From Flavobacteriales bacterium UBA1995 (GTDB taxonomy: Bacteria > Bacteroidota > Bacteroidia > Flavobacteriales_D > Sanyastnellaceae): 7,991 bases of DNA. Shown here piece after piece: positions 1 through 7,019 of this stretch. The stretch lies in NCBI GenBank assembly GCA_002336475.1, contig DDCX01000097.1:1-7991 (forward strand). The letters run 5' to 3'. The notes beneath the pieces were generated by a model, which worked only from the letters and a program-made list of their open reading frames with translations, was not told where the DNA came from and ran no database searches. Both the position numbers and the translations under genes were made by a program. How positions within the stretch are numbered: the first letter of the stretch is position 1; every line of letters starts with the position of its first letter.

Positions 1-2394
1 CGCATACCGGTAAACGTCGATGCCTGTAACAGCCTCTGGAAAGGAGGGGTTCTGGAACAGGACATCGAGGCCAATGTTGTATCCGATAAAGTTGGTGTAC
101 TGGCTGTAATACCAGCTTCCATCCAAGTACAGCTTGTCCCACAGAGTGGTCCTGTATCCGACCTCAACGGACTTGACCTGTTCTGGCTGCAAGGGTGCAA
201 TATTGAAAAACTGCATGGTATCGAGGTTTCCAAATGGCAGGCCTGCCGCACTTGAAACGCTGTTCCTATAATCCACAAAACTGTCAATGGTAACCAAACT
301 GTCACGTCCGTTCAGGTTGCCCACCAGCGTGGCTGGACCCACATCGAGGTAGAGGTATTGGTCTGCCAATGTGGGATTGCGCAAAGCGCTTGAAAAACTG
401 AGCCGGAAGTAATCCTGCTCCCGCGGCTGCCAAACCAAAGAGGCCGCCGGAGAGAATACCCAGTCGAAGTTTTGGTTCTTGTCTGCACGAATGGTCGCCG
501 TCGTAATGACCTTGTCCTCGGCAAACCGCTTTCTCGCTCCTGCATAGAGCCCATACTCCTGATTGGTGATGACCACTCCTGCTGTATCGCTGAAGATGGT
601 GCCATCACTGTTGGGCGTATACCGGCGGAAATTGCCGCCCACCCTGATTTCTTCGAAGCCTGTGGGCTTGAAGGTGCGCTCACCGTGCATGTGGATCAAG
701 CTCGAACGGTCATAGAACCGGGTTCCCCCCTCTCCTTCGTTGTTCTTCAGGGCCGTGATCCGATCAAACGCCTCTTGAAATTCAGGGCTTCCGGGCTCAA
801 GGTGCCCCAGTGGCTCGAGGGACACGTCGCTCAAGCCAGCATAACCATTGTTGGTCCAGTCCTGAACCAAGTTGTGCCAGTCCGTGAGGTTGGTCTGGTT
901 GTTTGCAAACCAAGCAGAAATGCTATCTGGGGGAATGGTGAACGTTGGAAATGATCCAGAAGTGTCCAAAATGCCCTCCGGCCATGTGCCTCCGATCAAC
1001 GGCGAGATGCTGTCCACCCAATAGCGGTAGTACACTTTGGAATAACTGTAATCGCTTCGGGTCTCCTCCTGCAGCCGCAATGCAGTCGCATACGGGTCAT
1101 AACTGTTGCCCGCATCTTCACTGGTTCGGTAAGCCCTAAAAAACCACTTTCCAGGCTTGGACAATTGAATCTTGTGCTGGTAGAACTCAATGTCACGCAG
1201 CGAGAAGCGGTTGTCGCCTTGGTACACCGTTGTGCCAAAACCGCTATTGAACCCATACACCAATTCAGCGGACTCGTATGTCTTTTCGGGCTGCAGCCTC
1301 ACATGAAGGGCCGTGGAAACCTTGAGGTTTTTGGTGCCGTAATCGACCAGTTCGCCCTCCTTGTATCCGGTGCGGTAAAAAGACCCCAGTCCACGGGCAT
1401 TGGTGCTGTTGTCTCCACTGTAATCAAAGACCGTCTTGTACTCATCTCCATAGATGTTGACCGCATCAAATCGACCTGGGTTGGTGGCGTCTACATTGGA
1501 TCCATCCACCGGATTGTAGTTGTCAGCCACCCAGTCGTCTGCGCTAAAGCGAAAGGCATTAATCTTGAATCCGAGGACAGGATTGCCTTCTGCGTTTTCG
1601 ATGTAATCCGCGTAACGGAAACCCGATTCGGTCAGGTTGCGCTCACCCAACTTGGCACTGACAGCCACTCCGGGAAAACGAAAGGGGGACTTTGTTTCCA
1701 TGGAGATGACCCCGTTAAATGCGCCAGGTCCATAGAATGCACTGCTGGCTCCCGCAACGATGTCCACCTTCATAACATCGAGCTCAGGTGCCCCCAAGAA
1801 GTTGCCCAACGAGAAGTTCAAGCCTGGACTTTGGTTGTCCACCCCATCAATCAATTGAAGAGAACGCACAGGCGATGTACTGTTAAATCCACGGGTATTG
1901 ATGATCTTAAATCCAAGCGACGCACTGGTCATGTCCACCCCTTTGAGGTTGCCGAGACCTTCGTAGAAATTGCCACTGGGGGCTTCTCTAATGGCCAGAA
2001 CATCCATGGACTCGACTGTGAGGGGGCCCTGTTTCTGACGCTCATCGATCCTGGAACCCACGACCTCTGCTTCTTCCATCAAAACCGCGTCCGGCTGAAG
2101 TGAAACGCGCACGTCATTCTCCGTGGTTTTCACATCAACAGTCAGCATGGCGTAACCGATAAAGCTGATGTTCAGCCGAACCGGCAGCGCATCCACTTCC
2201 AATCTGAAACGGCCATCAAAATCTGTAGAAGTTCCCGTTGAAGTGCCCTGCACCACGACACCTGCAGCAAAAACGGGGCCCCCAGTTTCACCATCGATGA
2301 CTTGACCTTTGACCACCTCTTGGGCGAACGTCGTCAATGACAAGAGACTCAGCATCAGGCATACAGCCCAGTATTGGAGGCGCATCTGGCACAT
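1..2394 (-). CDS. TonB-dependent outer-membrane receptor with N-terminal carboxypeptidase-regulatory-like domain (C-terminus off window)
   Basis: Probable outer-membrane, TonB-energised receptor for an unknown ligand. 798 codons are open with no stop; the gene continues past the left edge. Residues 1-25 form a signal peptide (hydrophobic core CLMLSLLSLTTFA, likely cleavage before Gln25). Residues about 28-104 match the carboxypeptidase-D regulatory-like beta-sandwich found in front of many Bacteroidota receptors (VVKGQVIDGETGGPV, STGTSTDFDGRF, ISFIGY). Residues about 120-235 are the plug (INTRGFNS, LQLIDGVDNQ, then VDIVAGASSAFYGPGAFNGV). The rest is beta-barrel with alternating aromatic strands, for example FYDRSSLIHMHGERTF and EQDYFRLSFSSALRNP. 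The start ATG at 2394 follows an A-rich TAAAA; an in-frame ATG at 2385 would give a slightly shorter signal peptide. No SusD-like partner follows in view, so a classical SusC glycan transporter is not supported. It lies 68 bases after the S4 gene. The family call is secure; the substrate is unknown. Confidence 0.93.
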   Translation of the reverse strand, partial: MCQMRLQYWAVCLMLSLLSLTTFAQEVVKGQVIDGETGGPVFAAGVVVQGTSTGTSTDFDGRFRLEVDALPVRLNISFIGYAMLTVDVKTTENDVRVSLQPDAVLMEEAEVVGSRIDERQKQGPLTVESMDVLAIREAPSGNFYEGLGNLKGVDMTSASLGFKIINTRGFNSTSPVRSLQLIDGVDNQSPGLNFSLGNFLGAPELDVMKVDIVAGASSAFYGPGAFNGVISMETKSPFRFPGVAVSAKLGERNLTESGFRYADYIENAEGNPVLGFKINAFRFSADDWVADNYNPVDGSNVDATNPGRFDAVNIYGDEYKTVFDYSGDNSTNARGLGSFYRTGYKEGELVDYGTKNLKVSTALHVRLQPEKTYESAELVYGFNSGFGTTVYQGDNRFSLRDIEFYQHKIQLSKPGKWFFRAYRTSEDAGNSYDPYATALRLQEETRSDYSYSKVYYRYWVDSISPLIGGTWPEGILDTSGSFPTFTIPPDSISAWFANNQTNLTDWHNLVQDWTNNGYAGLSDVSLEPLGHLEPGSPEFQEAFDRITALKNNEGEGGTRFYDRSSLIHMHGERTFKPTGFEEIRVGGNFRRYTPNSDGTIFSDTAGVVITNQEYGLYAGARKRFAEDKVITTATIRADKNQNFDWVFSPAASLVWQPREQDYFRLSFSSALRNPTLADQYLYLDVGPATLVGNLNGRDSLVTIDSFVDYRNSVSSAAGLPFGNLDTMQFFNIAPLQPEQVKSVEVGYRTTLWDKLYLDGSWYYSQYTNFIGYNIGLDVLFQNPSFPEAVTGIDVYRYA

Positions 2395-2462
2395 TTTTAG
2401 ATGGAATCAATAGCGGTTACTTACCACCCTTCGAGAATAGCGTCAGGCAATATGCGACGAAA

Positions 2463-2693
2463 TCACGGGGCAATCCCTGCAATAATGCCCACGAGATATT
2501 GACCATCGACCACCACTTCGTCCCCGACGACCAGTTTGCGGCGCCGGCGAGACTCAGGTTCTCCGTTCACGGTCACCCGCCCCTCATCTACCGTCCATTT
2601 GGCCTCTCCGCCTGTGGCGCACAAGCCCGTTGCCTTTAGCAATTGAAGCAGGTCGATGTAAGGCTTCCTAAGGGAAAGCTCGATGCGTTCCAC
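2463..2693 (-). CDS. Small S4-domain RNA-binding protein (YbcJ-like)
   Basis: A 76-residue protein that is essentially one S4 RNA-binding fold. It resembles the E. coli YbcJ group: LRKPYIDLLQLLKATGL (residues 8-24), TGGEAK (27-32), DEGRVTVNGEPESRRRRKL (36-54) and VVGDEVVVDG (55-64). The Arg/Lys run at 49-53 is the expected RNA-contacting surface. Full length is about that of the family. The start is GTG at 2693, only 2 bases after the E1 stop codon (TGA, 2698-2696). No upstream ATG is available in this frame without running back into E1, so translation is probably coupled to E1. The role is inferred from the family: binding structured RNA or the ribosome; the precise target is not known. It sits in the same run as obg, another ribosome-linked gene. 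Confidence 0.88.
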   Translation of the reverse strand: MERIELSLRKPYIDLLQLLKATGLCATGGEAKWTVDEGRVTVNGEPESRRRRKLVVGDEVVVDGQYLVGIIAGIAP

Positions 2694-2695
2694 GG

Positions 2696-5152
2696 TCAGC
2701 GCAAATCGGGGAAGGACGTGGGGTCATCCTCCGAGATCATGGCGTATGCCCGTTCCACGATGTCTTCGACCGATGGCTTGGAGAAAAAGTCTCCGTCACT
2801 GCCATACGCCGGCAAATGCGGCGCGGCAGATAACGTCTGTGGAGCGGCGTCCAAATGCGACCACATATCGCCTGACGCCATAGCGCGTTCCATCATATAT
2901 GCAGTGGCTCCTCCAGGAACGTCTTCGTCTACGAAGAGCACCCTATGGGTCCGAGCAACGCTCCCCACAATGGTTCCTGTCAAATCAAACGGCAGCAGGG
3001 TCCGGATATCCACCAATTCAACCTCAATACCAAGCTCTGCCAACCGGTCAGCCGCAACAACACACAGATTAAAGGTGCTCCCGTACGACACCACTGTCAA
3101 GTCAGTACCGGAACGCACCACTTCAGGTTGGCCCAGAGGAATCCTGAAGGCACCAGCATTCAGCGGCTTGCGCTCTTTGTTCCTGTATCCGTTCAAGCAC
3201 TCCACCACCAAAGCCGGCTCTCCTGCAGCCATCAAGGTGTTGTACATCCCCGCCGCTTCCGTCATGTTGCGGGGGACGCAAACGTGCATCCCTCTCACGC
3301 TGTGCACAATGGCGCCCATGGGGCTCCCCGCATGCCAAATTCCTTCGAGTCGGTGGCCCCGTGTACGGATGATGAGCGGAGCACGCTGGGCCCCTGCACT
3401 GCGGTAGTGTACCGTCGCTAAATCGTCCCGCATGATCTGCAGGGCGTAATAGAGGTAATCGAGGTATTGGATTTCAGCAATTGGTCGAAGCCCACGCATA
3501 GCCAGTCCAATGCCTTGCCCTACAATGGTGCATTCCCGGATTCCTGTATCGGAGACCCGGTCTTCACCAAAGGCATCCTGCATGCCTTCCATCGACTGGT
3601 TCACACCTCCGATGCGGCCTGTGTCCTCGCCAAATGTGAGCAATTCCGGATACTGCTCAAAGAGGGCTTGAAAGTTGTCGCGGAGGACCAGGCGGCCATC
3701 CACCATCTCCTCTCCAAGCTCTGGAGCAACAGGCTCCACCTCGGTCGCATCGTGCCTCCCGCTGGCGTGCAGTCCACCTCCAAACAAGGCGCCACAACGT
3801 TTCTCTTGAACTTCCAACCAACGCAACAGCGCTGTACGCTGCTCGGAAGGTTGTCCAGCTGTTGCGTGCAAAGCCTGCCGCACCGTCACGTGGACGTCTC
3901 GTCGGATGGGGTCCGCTACGGCCTCCAATGCCGCGCCTTGCGCTTCACAACCGGGGACATTCTTCAGCAACTCCACAGCCGTCGACCGCTCACCATCTAA
4001 TGCAGTGCGAACCGCCTTCCAAGCAGACTTCTGCTCTCCACGCACCCATTGCTTGGCCTCAGTGCGGATGGCCTCTAATTCAGACTCTGTCGCCGCCCCT
4101 TCCATTTCCAGAAAGCGCCCCAACTGGCGGATACAGTCAAATTCTTGCGCCCACGCCAGGCGCTCTGCGGTTTTGTACCGTTCGTGCGAACCGCTCGTAC
4201 TGTGGCCTTGCGGCTGGGTGCACTCTTCGACGTGCACCAAAACAGGCACATGACGTTCCCGACAGATGTTGACCGCCCGCTCATAGGTGAGCAGCAACGC
4301 AGGGTAATCCCAAGCCCTCACTTTAAAAATCACGATTCCTCCACCGGGCAATTCAGCTTCAGATTCAGCGATGGAAACCCCTCCATCTCCGACACCACCC
4401 GGCTCAGAACCGTAGGCCATGCCTGCCAGGGCTTGTGAAATGCTCTCCCTCGCTGTTTGATACTTCTTGGGGACAGAGATTCCGTAACCATCATCCCACA
4501 CACTCATGCACAGTGGGACCCCCATCACTGCAGCAGCATTCATGGTCTCCCAAAACATCCCCTCGGAAGTGCTCGCATCACCTATGGTACCAAAAGCAAC
4601 CTCGTTTCCGTCTCTCGAGAAGCCTTTGATTTTAAAGCCCTCTTTTTTCATCGCTTTACCGCGGGCACGAAAGTGCTTACTGGCGTGTGCCAACCCCAAA
4701 AGGCGGGGCATCTGGCTTGCCGTGGGCGAGAGGTCAATGGAGCTGTTGGGCTGCTTGGTCAAAGGCAAGAAATCCCCTTGTCCATCGACCATGCGGGACC
4801 CGAAATGACCATTCATTTGACGGCCTGCCGTCATGGGTTCACGCTCGGGATGGGTATCGGCATAAAGCTGGGCGAAGTACTGCTCCACACTCATGAGGCC
4901 CAAGACCATCATTAACGTTTGATCTCGGTAGTATCCACTTCTGAAATCGCCATCTCCAAATTGACGGGCGAGGGCGAGTTGGGCCACCTCTTTGCCATCT
5001 CCGAAGATGCCAAACTTGGCCTTGCCCGTGAGGACTTCCTTGCGGCCCAACAAGGACGCCTCTCTGCTGATGCAGGCCAGACGGTAGTCATTCAGAGCGA
5101 CCTTCCTGAGGTCCTCTCCAGTTTCAAGCGCGAGTGTATCTCCCATAAGCAT
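2696..5152 (-). CDS. Fused alpha+beta E1 of a 2-oxoacid (branched-chain type) dehydrogenase complex, thiamine-diphosphate dependent
   Basis: An 818-residue single chain joining E1-alpha and E1-beta, which are separate subunits in many bacteria. E1 decarboxylates a 2-oxoacid on thiamine diphosphate and passes the acyl group to the lipoyl arm of E2, in the cytoplasm. The alpha half (about 20-345) has GKAKFGIFGDGKEVAQ (43-58), the cofactor/metal segment GDASTSEG (191-198) to WDDGYG (219-224), and QGHSTSGSHERYK (315-327), which aligns with the HSTSDDS loop of branched-chain E1-alpha. A variable linker spans about 345-480. The beta half (about 481-818) has LLTFGED (504-510), IRECTIVGQGIGLAMRGLRPIAEIQ (538-562) with Glu540 as the expected cofactor-contacting glutamate, His617, and a transketolase C-terminal domain from about 683 (LTVVSYGSTFNL, VELVDIRTLLPFD). 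The ATG at 5152 is used; a second in-frame ATG lies at 5146. It follows obg by 36 bases. E2 and E3 are absent here. Branched-chain specificity is inferred; pyruvate or another 2-oxoacid is not excluded. Confidence 0.93.
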   Translation of the reverse strand: MLMGDTLALETGEDLRKVALNDYRLACISREASLLGRKEVLTGKAKFGIFGDGKEVAQLALARQFGDGDFRSGYYRDQTLMMVLGLMSVEQYFAQLYADTHPEREPMTAGRQMNGHFGSRMVDGQGDFLPLTKQPNSSIDLSPTASQMPRLLGLAHASKHFRARGKAMKKEGFKIKGFSRDGNEVAFGTIGDASTSEGMFWETMNAAAVMGVPLCMSVWDDGYGISVPKKYQTARESISQALAGMAYGSEPGGVGDGGVSIAESEAELPGGGIVIFKVRAWDYPALLLTYERAVNICRERHVPVLVHVEECTQPQGHSTSGSHERYKTAERLAWAQEFDCIRQLGRFLEMEGAATESELEAIRTEAKQWVRGEQKSAWKAVRTALDGERSTAVELLKNVPGCEAQGAALEAVADPIRRDVHVTVRQALHATAGQPSEQRTALLRWLEVQEKRCGALFGGGLHASGRHDATEVEPVAPELGEEMVDGRLVLRDNFQALFEQYPELLTFGEDTGRIGGVNQSMEGMQDAFGEDRVSDTGIRECTIVGQGIGLAMRGLRPIAEIQYLDYLYYALQIMRDDLATVHYRSAGAQRAPLIIRTRGHRLEGIWHAGSPMGAIVHSVRGMHVCVPRNMTEAAGMYNTLMAAGEPALVVECLNGYRNKERKPLNAGAFRIPLGQPEVVRSGTDLTVVSYGSTFNLCVVAADRLAELGIEVELVDIRTLLPFDLTGTIVGSVARTHRVLFVDEDVPGGATAYMMERAMASGDMWSHLDAAPQTLSAAPHLPAYGSDGDFFSKPSVEDIVERAYAMISEDDPTSFPDLR

Positions 5153-5163
5153 TGATGGTGCGA

Positions 5164-5181
5164 CGCGAAGGTACCGCGAAG
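5164..5181. repeat. Short direct repeat CGCGAAG, 11-base period, upstream of the E1 gene
   Basis: CGCGAAG occurs at 5164-5170 and again at 5175-5181, separated by TACC within GGTACC. The copies are 11 bases apart, about one DNA turn, in the 36-base gap between the obg stop and the E1 start. This could be a protein-binding site or a chance repeat; nothing else supports a function. Confidence 0.25.
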
Positions 5182-5188
5182 CGAGAGT

Positions 5189-6187
5189 TCAGGAAATGTC
5201 TCCTGAAATGGCCTGCCAAATCTGGTCTTTTAACCGGTCCAAACCTTCTCCGGTCACCGCACTGAAATAGTGGTGGTCCAATGACCCCAATTCTGCGGTC
5301 ACTTCCATGCGCAATTCAGCATCGAGCAGATCGCATTTGCTGATGGACAAGATGCGGTCCTTTTGCAGAAGCTCTGGATTGTACTGTTCCAATTCACGCA
5401 ACAACACCCGATATGCCTCGGCAATGTCATCGGCATCACCCGGCACCAAAAAGAGCAAGACCGCGTTGCGTTCAATGTGACGCAAAAACCGGAGGCCCAG
5501 CCCTTTTCCTTCATGTGCACCTTCGATGATACCCGGAATATCGGCCATGACAAAACTGCGATCTCCGCGATAGGCCACCATCCCCAAATTGGGACGAATG
5601 GTCGTAAACGGGTAATCGGCGATTTCTGGCTTAGCCGCACTCACCACACTCAATAAGGTCGACTTGCCCGCATTGGGAAATCCCACCAGGCCAACATCAG
5701 CGAGCAACTTGAGCTCCAAGATTCGCCAAACTTCTTGGGCATCCTCACCCGGTTGCGCATAGCGCGGCGTCTGGTTCGTGGGCGATTTGAAGTGGTCGTT
5801 GCCAAGCCCTCCTCGGCCACCCGGAATCAACACCCATTCTTGGCCTTCCTCCGTGATTTCACCGACGATTTCTTTGGTGTCTGCATCTCGAACTACTGTC
5901 CCAATGGGCACGTCCAGAAACTCGTCCTTGCCATCGGCACCATGTCTGCGGTTCGCACCTCCTGACTCGCCATGCCCCGCCTTGATGTGCTTGCGGTACT
6001 TCAGGTGCAACAAGGTCCAATTTTGGGAATTCCCCCTAAGAATCACGTGGCCTCCGCGGCCTCCGTCCCCTCCGTCAGGACCTCCCTTGGAAGTCATGCG
6101 GTCTCGGTGCATGTGCGTACTCCCCGCTCCTCCCTTTCCAGATCGGCAGCACAGCTTTACGTAGTCGACGAAATTCTCGCTTGCCAT
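5189..6187 (-). CDS. obg: Obg/CgtA GTPase, 50S ribosome assembly factor
   Basis: A 332-residue GTP-binding protein of the Obg family, which associates with the 50S subunit during its maturation and links growth to nucleotide state. The N-terminal glycine-rich Obg fold covers about 1-158 ([10 protein letters not shown] at 14-23, [15 protein letters not shown] at 34-48, [20 protein letters not shown] at 126-145). The GTPase domain follows: G1 GFPNAGKS (169-176), G2 TT (195-196), G3 DIPG (216-219), G4 SKCD (283-286) and G5 SAVTGEG (309-315). The chain stops soon after G5, so the optional C-terminal OCT domain is absent. That length is usual for this phylum. G4 has Ser in place of the usual Asn of NKxD. 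The ATG at 6187 fits the family start ([12 protein letters not shown]). It lies 12 bases after the adk stop codon, so co-transcription with adk is very likely. Identification is secure. Confidence 0.97.
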   Translation of the reverse strand: MASENFVDYVKLCCRSGKGGAGSTHMHRDRMTSKGGPDGGDGGRGGHVILRGNSQNWTLLHLKYRKHIKAGHGESGGANRRHGADGKDEFLDVPIGTVVRDADTKEIVGEITEEGQEWVLIPGGRGGLGNDHFKSPTNQTPRYAQPGEDAQEVWRILELKLLADVGLVGFPNAGKSTLLSVVSAAKPEIADYPFTTIRPNLGMVAYRGDRSFVMADIPGIIEGAHEGKGLGLRFLRHIERNAVLLFLVPGDADDIAEAYRVLLRELEQYNPELLQKDRILSISKCDLLDAELRMEVTAELGSLDHHYFSAVTGEGLDRLKDQIWQAISGDIS

Positions 6188-6199
6188 TGAATCAGGGGC

Positions 6200-6775
6200 T
6201 CAGGATAGGCCCTTGATGGCTGCAGAAAGACGTTCGAAAATCTCCTCCATGCCACCCACGCCTTGCACTCCTATGTACTTGTTCTGGAACCGGTAGTGTT
6301 CAGCTACAGGAGCCGTCTCTTCATTGTAAACGTCAATCCGCTTTTGGATCACGAGGGGATCGGCATCATCTACCCTTCCGCTGGTCTCGGCCCTTTTCGC
6401 CAAACGCGTCCTCAACTCTTCTTCAGGGACTTCCAGCGCCAGCATGGCCGAAATCGCATGCCCCTTCCCTTTCAGAAACGCATCCAATGCCTCTGCTTGC
6501 GCCGTCGTTCTGGGAAAGCCGTCAAAAATGAACCCTTTGGCATCAGGGCTGGCATTCACCGAGTCCTCCAACATTTCAATCGTCACGCCATCCGGTACAA
6601 GTTGGCCCTTGTCCAAATAAGACTTGGCGAGTTTCCCCAATTCCGTGGCTCCCTTAATGTTGGACCTGAAAATGTCACCGGTCGAGAGGTGTACAAACCC
6701 GAAATGATCAACCAAAAAGGCGCTCTGGGTGCCTTTTCCCGCGCCAGGAGGGCCAAATAGGACAATGTTCTGCAT
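6200..6775 (-). CDS. adk: Adenylate kinase, short-LID form
   Basis: A 191-residue cytoplasmic enzyme that interconverts ATP + AMP and 2 ADP. The P-loop is GPPGAGKGT (8-16), with the AMP-binding STGDIFR (31-37) and DGFPRT (85-90). The LID region (about 120-160: LRTRLAKRAETSGRVDDADP, then KRIDVYNEETAPV) is short and has no cysteine zinc site, as is usual in Bacteroidota. The C-terminus FQNKYIGVQGVGGMEEIFERL is typical of the family. I chose the ATG at 6775, because it puts the MQNIVLFGPPGAGKG start exactly where the family begins; an in-frame extension to a TTG at 6817 adds 14 residues with no family match. It is the first gene of the minus-strand run and is read away from the divergent region at 6776-7019. 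Very secure. Confidence 0.97.
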   Translation of the reverse strand: MQNIVLFGPPGAGKGTQSAFLVDHFGFVHLSTGDIFRSNIKGATELGKLAKSYLDKGQLVPDGVTIEMLEDSVNASPDAKGFIFDGFPRTTAQAEALDAFLKGKGHAISAMLALEVPEEELRTRLAKRAETSGRVDDADPLVIQKRIDVYNEETAPVAEHYRFQNKYIGVQGVGGMEEIFERLSAAIKGLS

Positions 6776-6834
6776 GGACAGCGAAGATAGCGCTGCCCCC
6801 GTTCGCAGAAACACCAACCCCAGCGTCTATCTGA

Positions 6835-6842
6835 CAAGAATA
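6835..6842 (-). promoter_or_regulatory. Weak candidate -7 element for adk
   Basis: On the minus strand this reads TATTCTTG, one mismatch from the Bacteroidota -7 consensus TAnnTTTG, about 60 bases ahead of the adk ATG. No well-spaced TTG -33 element was found, so this is only a candidate. Confidence 0.2.
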
Positions 6843-6922
6843 TCTCGAATAAAAGTGGCCCCCTCCGCACAACACAGAGTCCATCCACGAAACGTCTATA
6901 AACTCCTACCGACGAAATGTCA

Positions 6923-6957
6923 ATTTTCATCGATAGACATAATTATACATTGAAAAT
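6923..6957. repeat. AT-rich inverted repeat in the divergent promoter region
   Basis: ATTTTCA (6923-6929) pairs with TGAAAAT (6951-6957) across 21 bases. A second pair, ATGTC (6917-6921) with GACAT (6936-6940), and the palindrome ATAATTAT (6939-6946) overlap it. These could be operator half-sites for the divergent pair or a by-product of high AT content. Confidence 0.3.
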
Positions 6958-7019
6958 GCCCATATAAAGTTTGTTTTCGGCATATATAAATAGACTAATC
7001 GGTTCAATTTTTGGTCTCC

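Larger units (their letters stand above)
6776..7019. promoter_or_regulatory. Divergent intergenic region carrying promoters for adk (minus) and the exported-protein gene (plus)
   Basis: 244 bases between two genes that start back to back, so both promoters should lie here. The half next to adk has ordinary base composition. From about 6900 to 7012 it becomes strikingly AT-rich (for example CATAATTATACATTG and GGCATATATAAATAGAC). I see no coding potential of its own, no tRNA and no clear terminator. No perfect Bacteroidota promoter (TTTG and TAnnTTTG at correct spacing) was found on either strand, so promoter positions remain uncertain. Confidence 0.55.

Noticed and set aside
1165..2103. Long plus-strand open frame of 312 codons
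   Set aside because: It lies wholly antisense to the TonB receptor, whose translation shows signal peptide, regulatory domain, plug and barrel; the plus-strand product has no recognisable features.
2395..2462. Promoter or terminator in the gap between the S4 gene and the receptor
   Set aside because: No TAnnTTTG element with suitable spacing and no convincing GC-rich hairpin with a T-run were found; only an A-rich stretch before the start codon.
2643..3407. Plus-strand open frame of 254 codons
   Set aside because: It is the antisense shadow of the beta half of the E1 gene and has no recognisable motifs.
2696..5152. Possibility that the fused E1 is two genes joined by error
   Set aside because: The frame is continuous through a plausible linker with no internal stop, and single-chain E1 proteins of about this length are known in Bacteroidota.
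6776..6817. 14-residue N-terminal extension of adenylate kinase from a TTG
   Set aside because: The family begins at MQNIVLFGPPGAGKG, which has an ATG at 6775; the extension starts with a rare codon and matches nothing in the family.
6776..7019. Remnant of hpt or a small RNA gene in front of adk
   Set aside because: No frame in this stretch resembles a phosphoribosyltransferase, and no tRNA-like or otherwise stable fold was recognised by eye.
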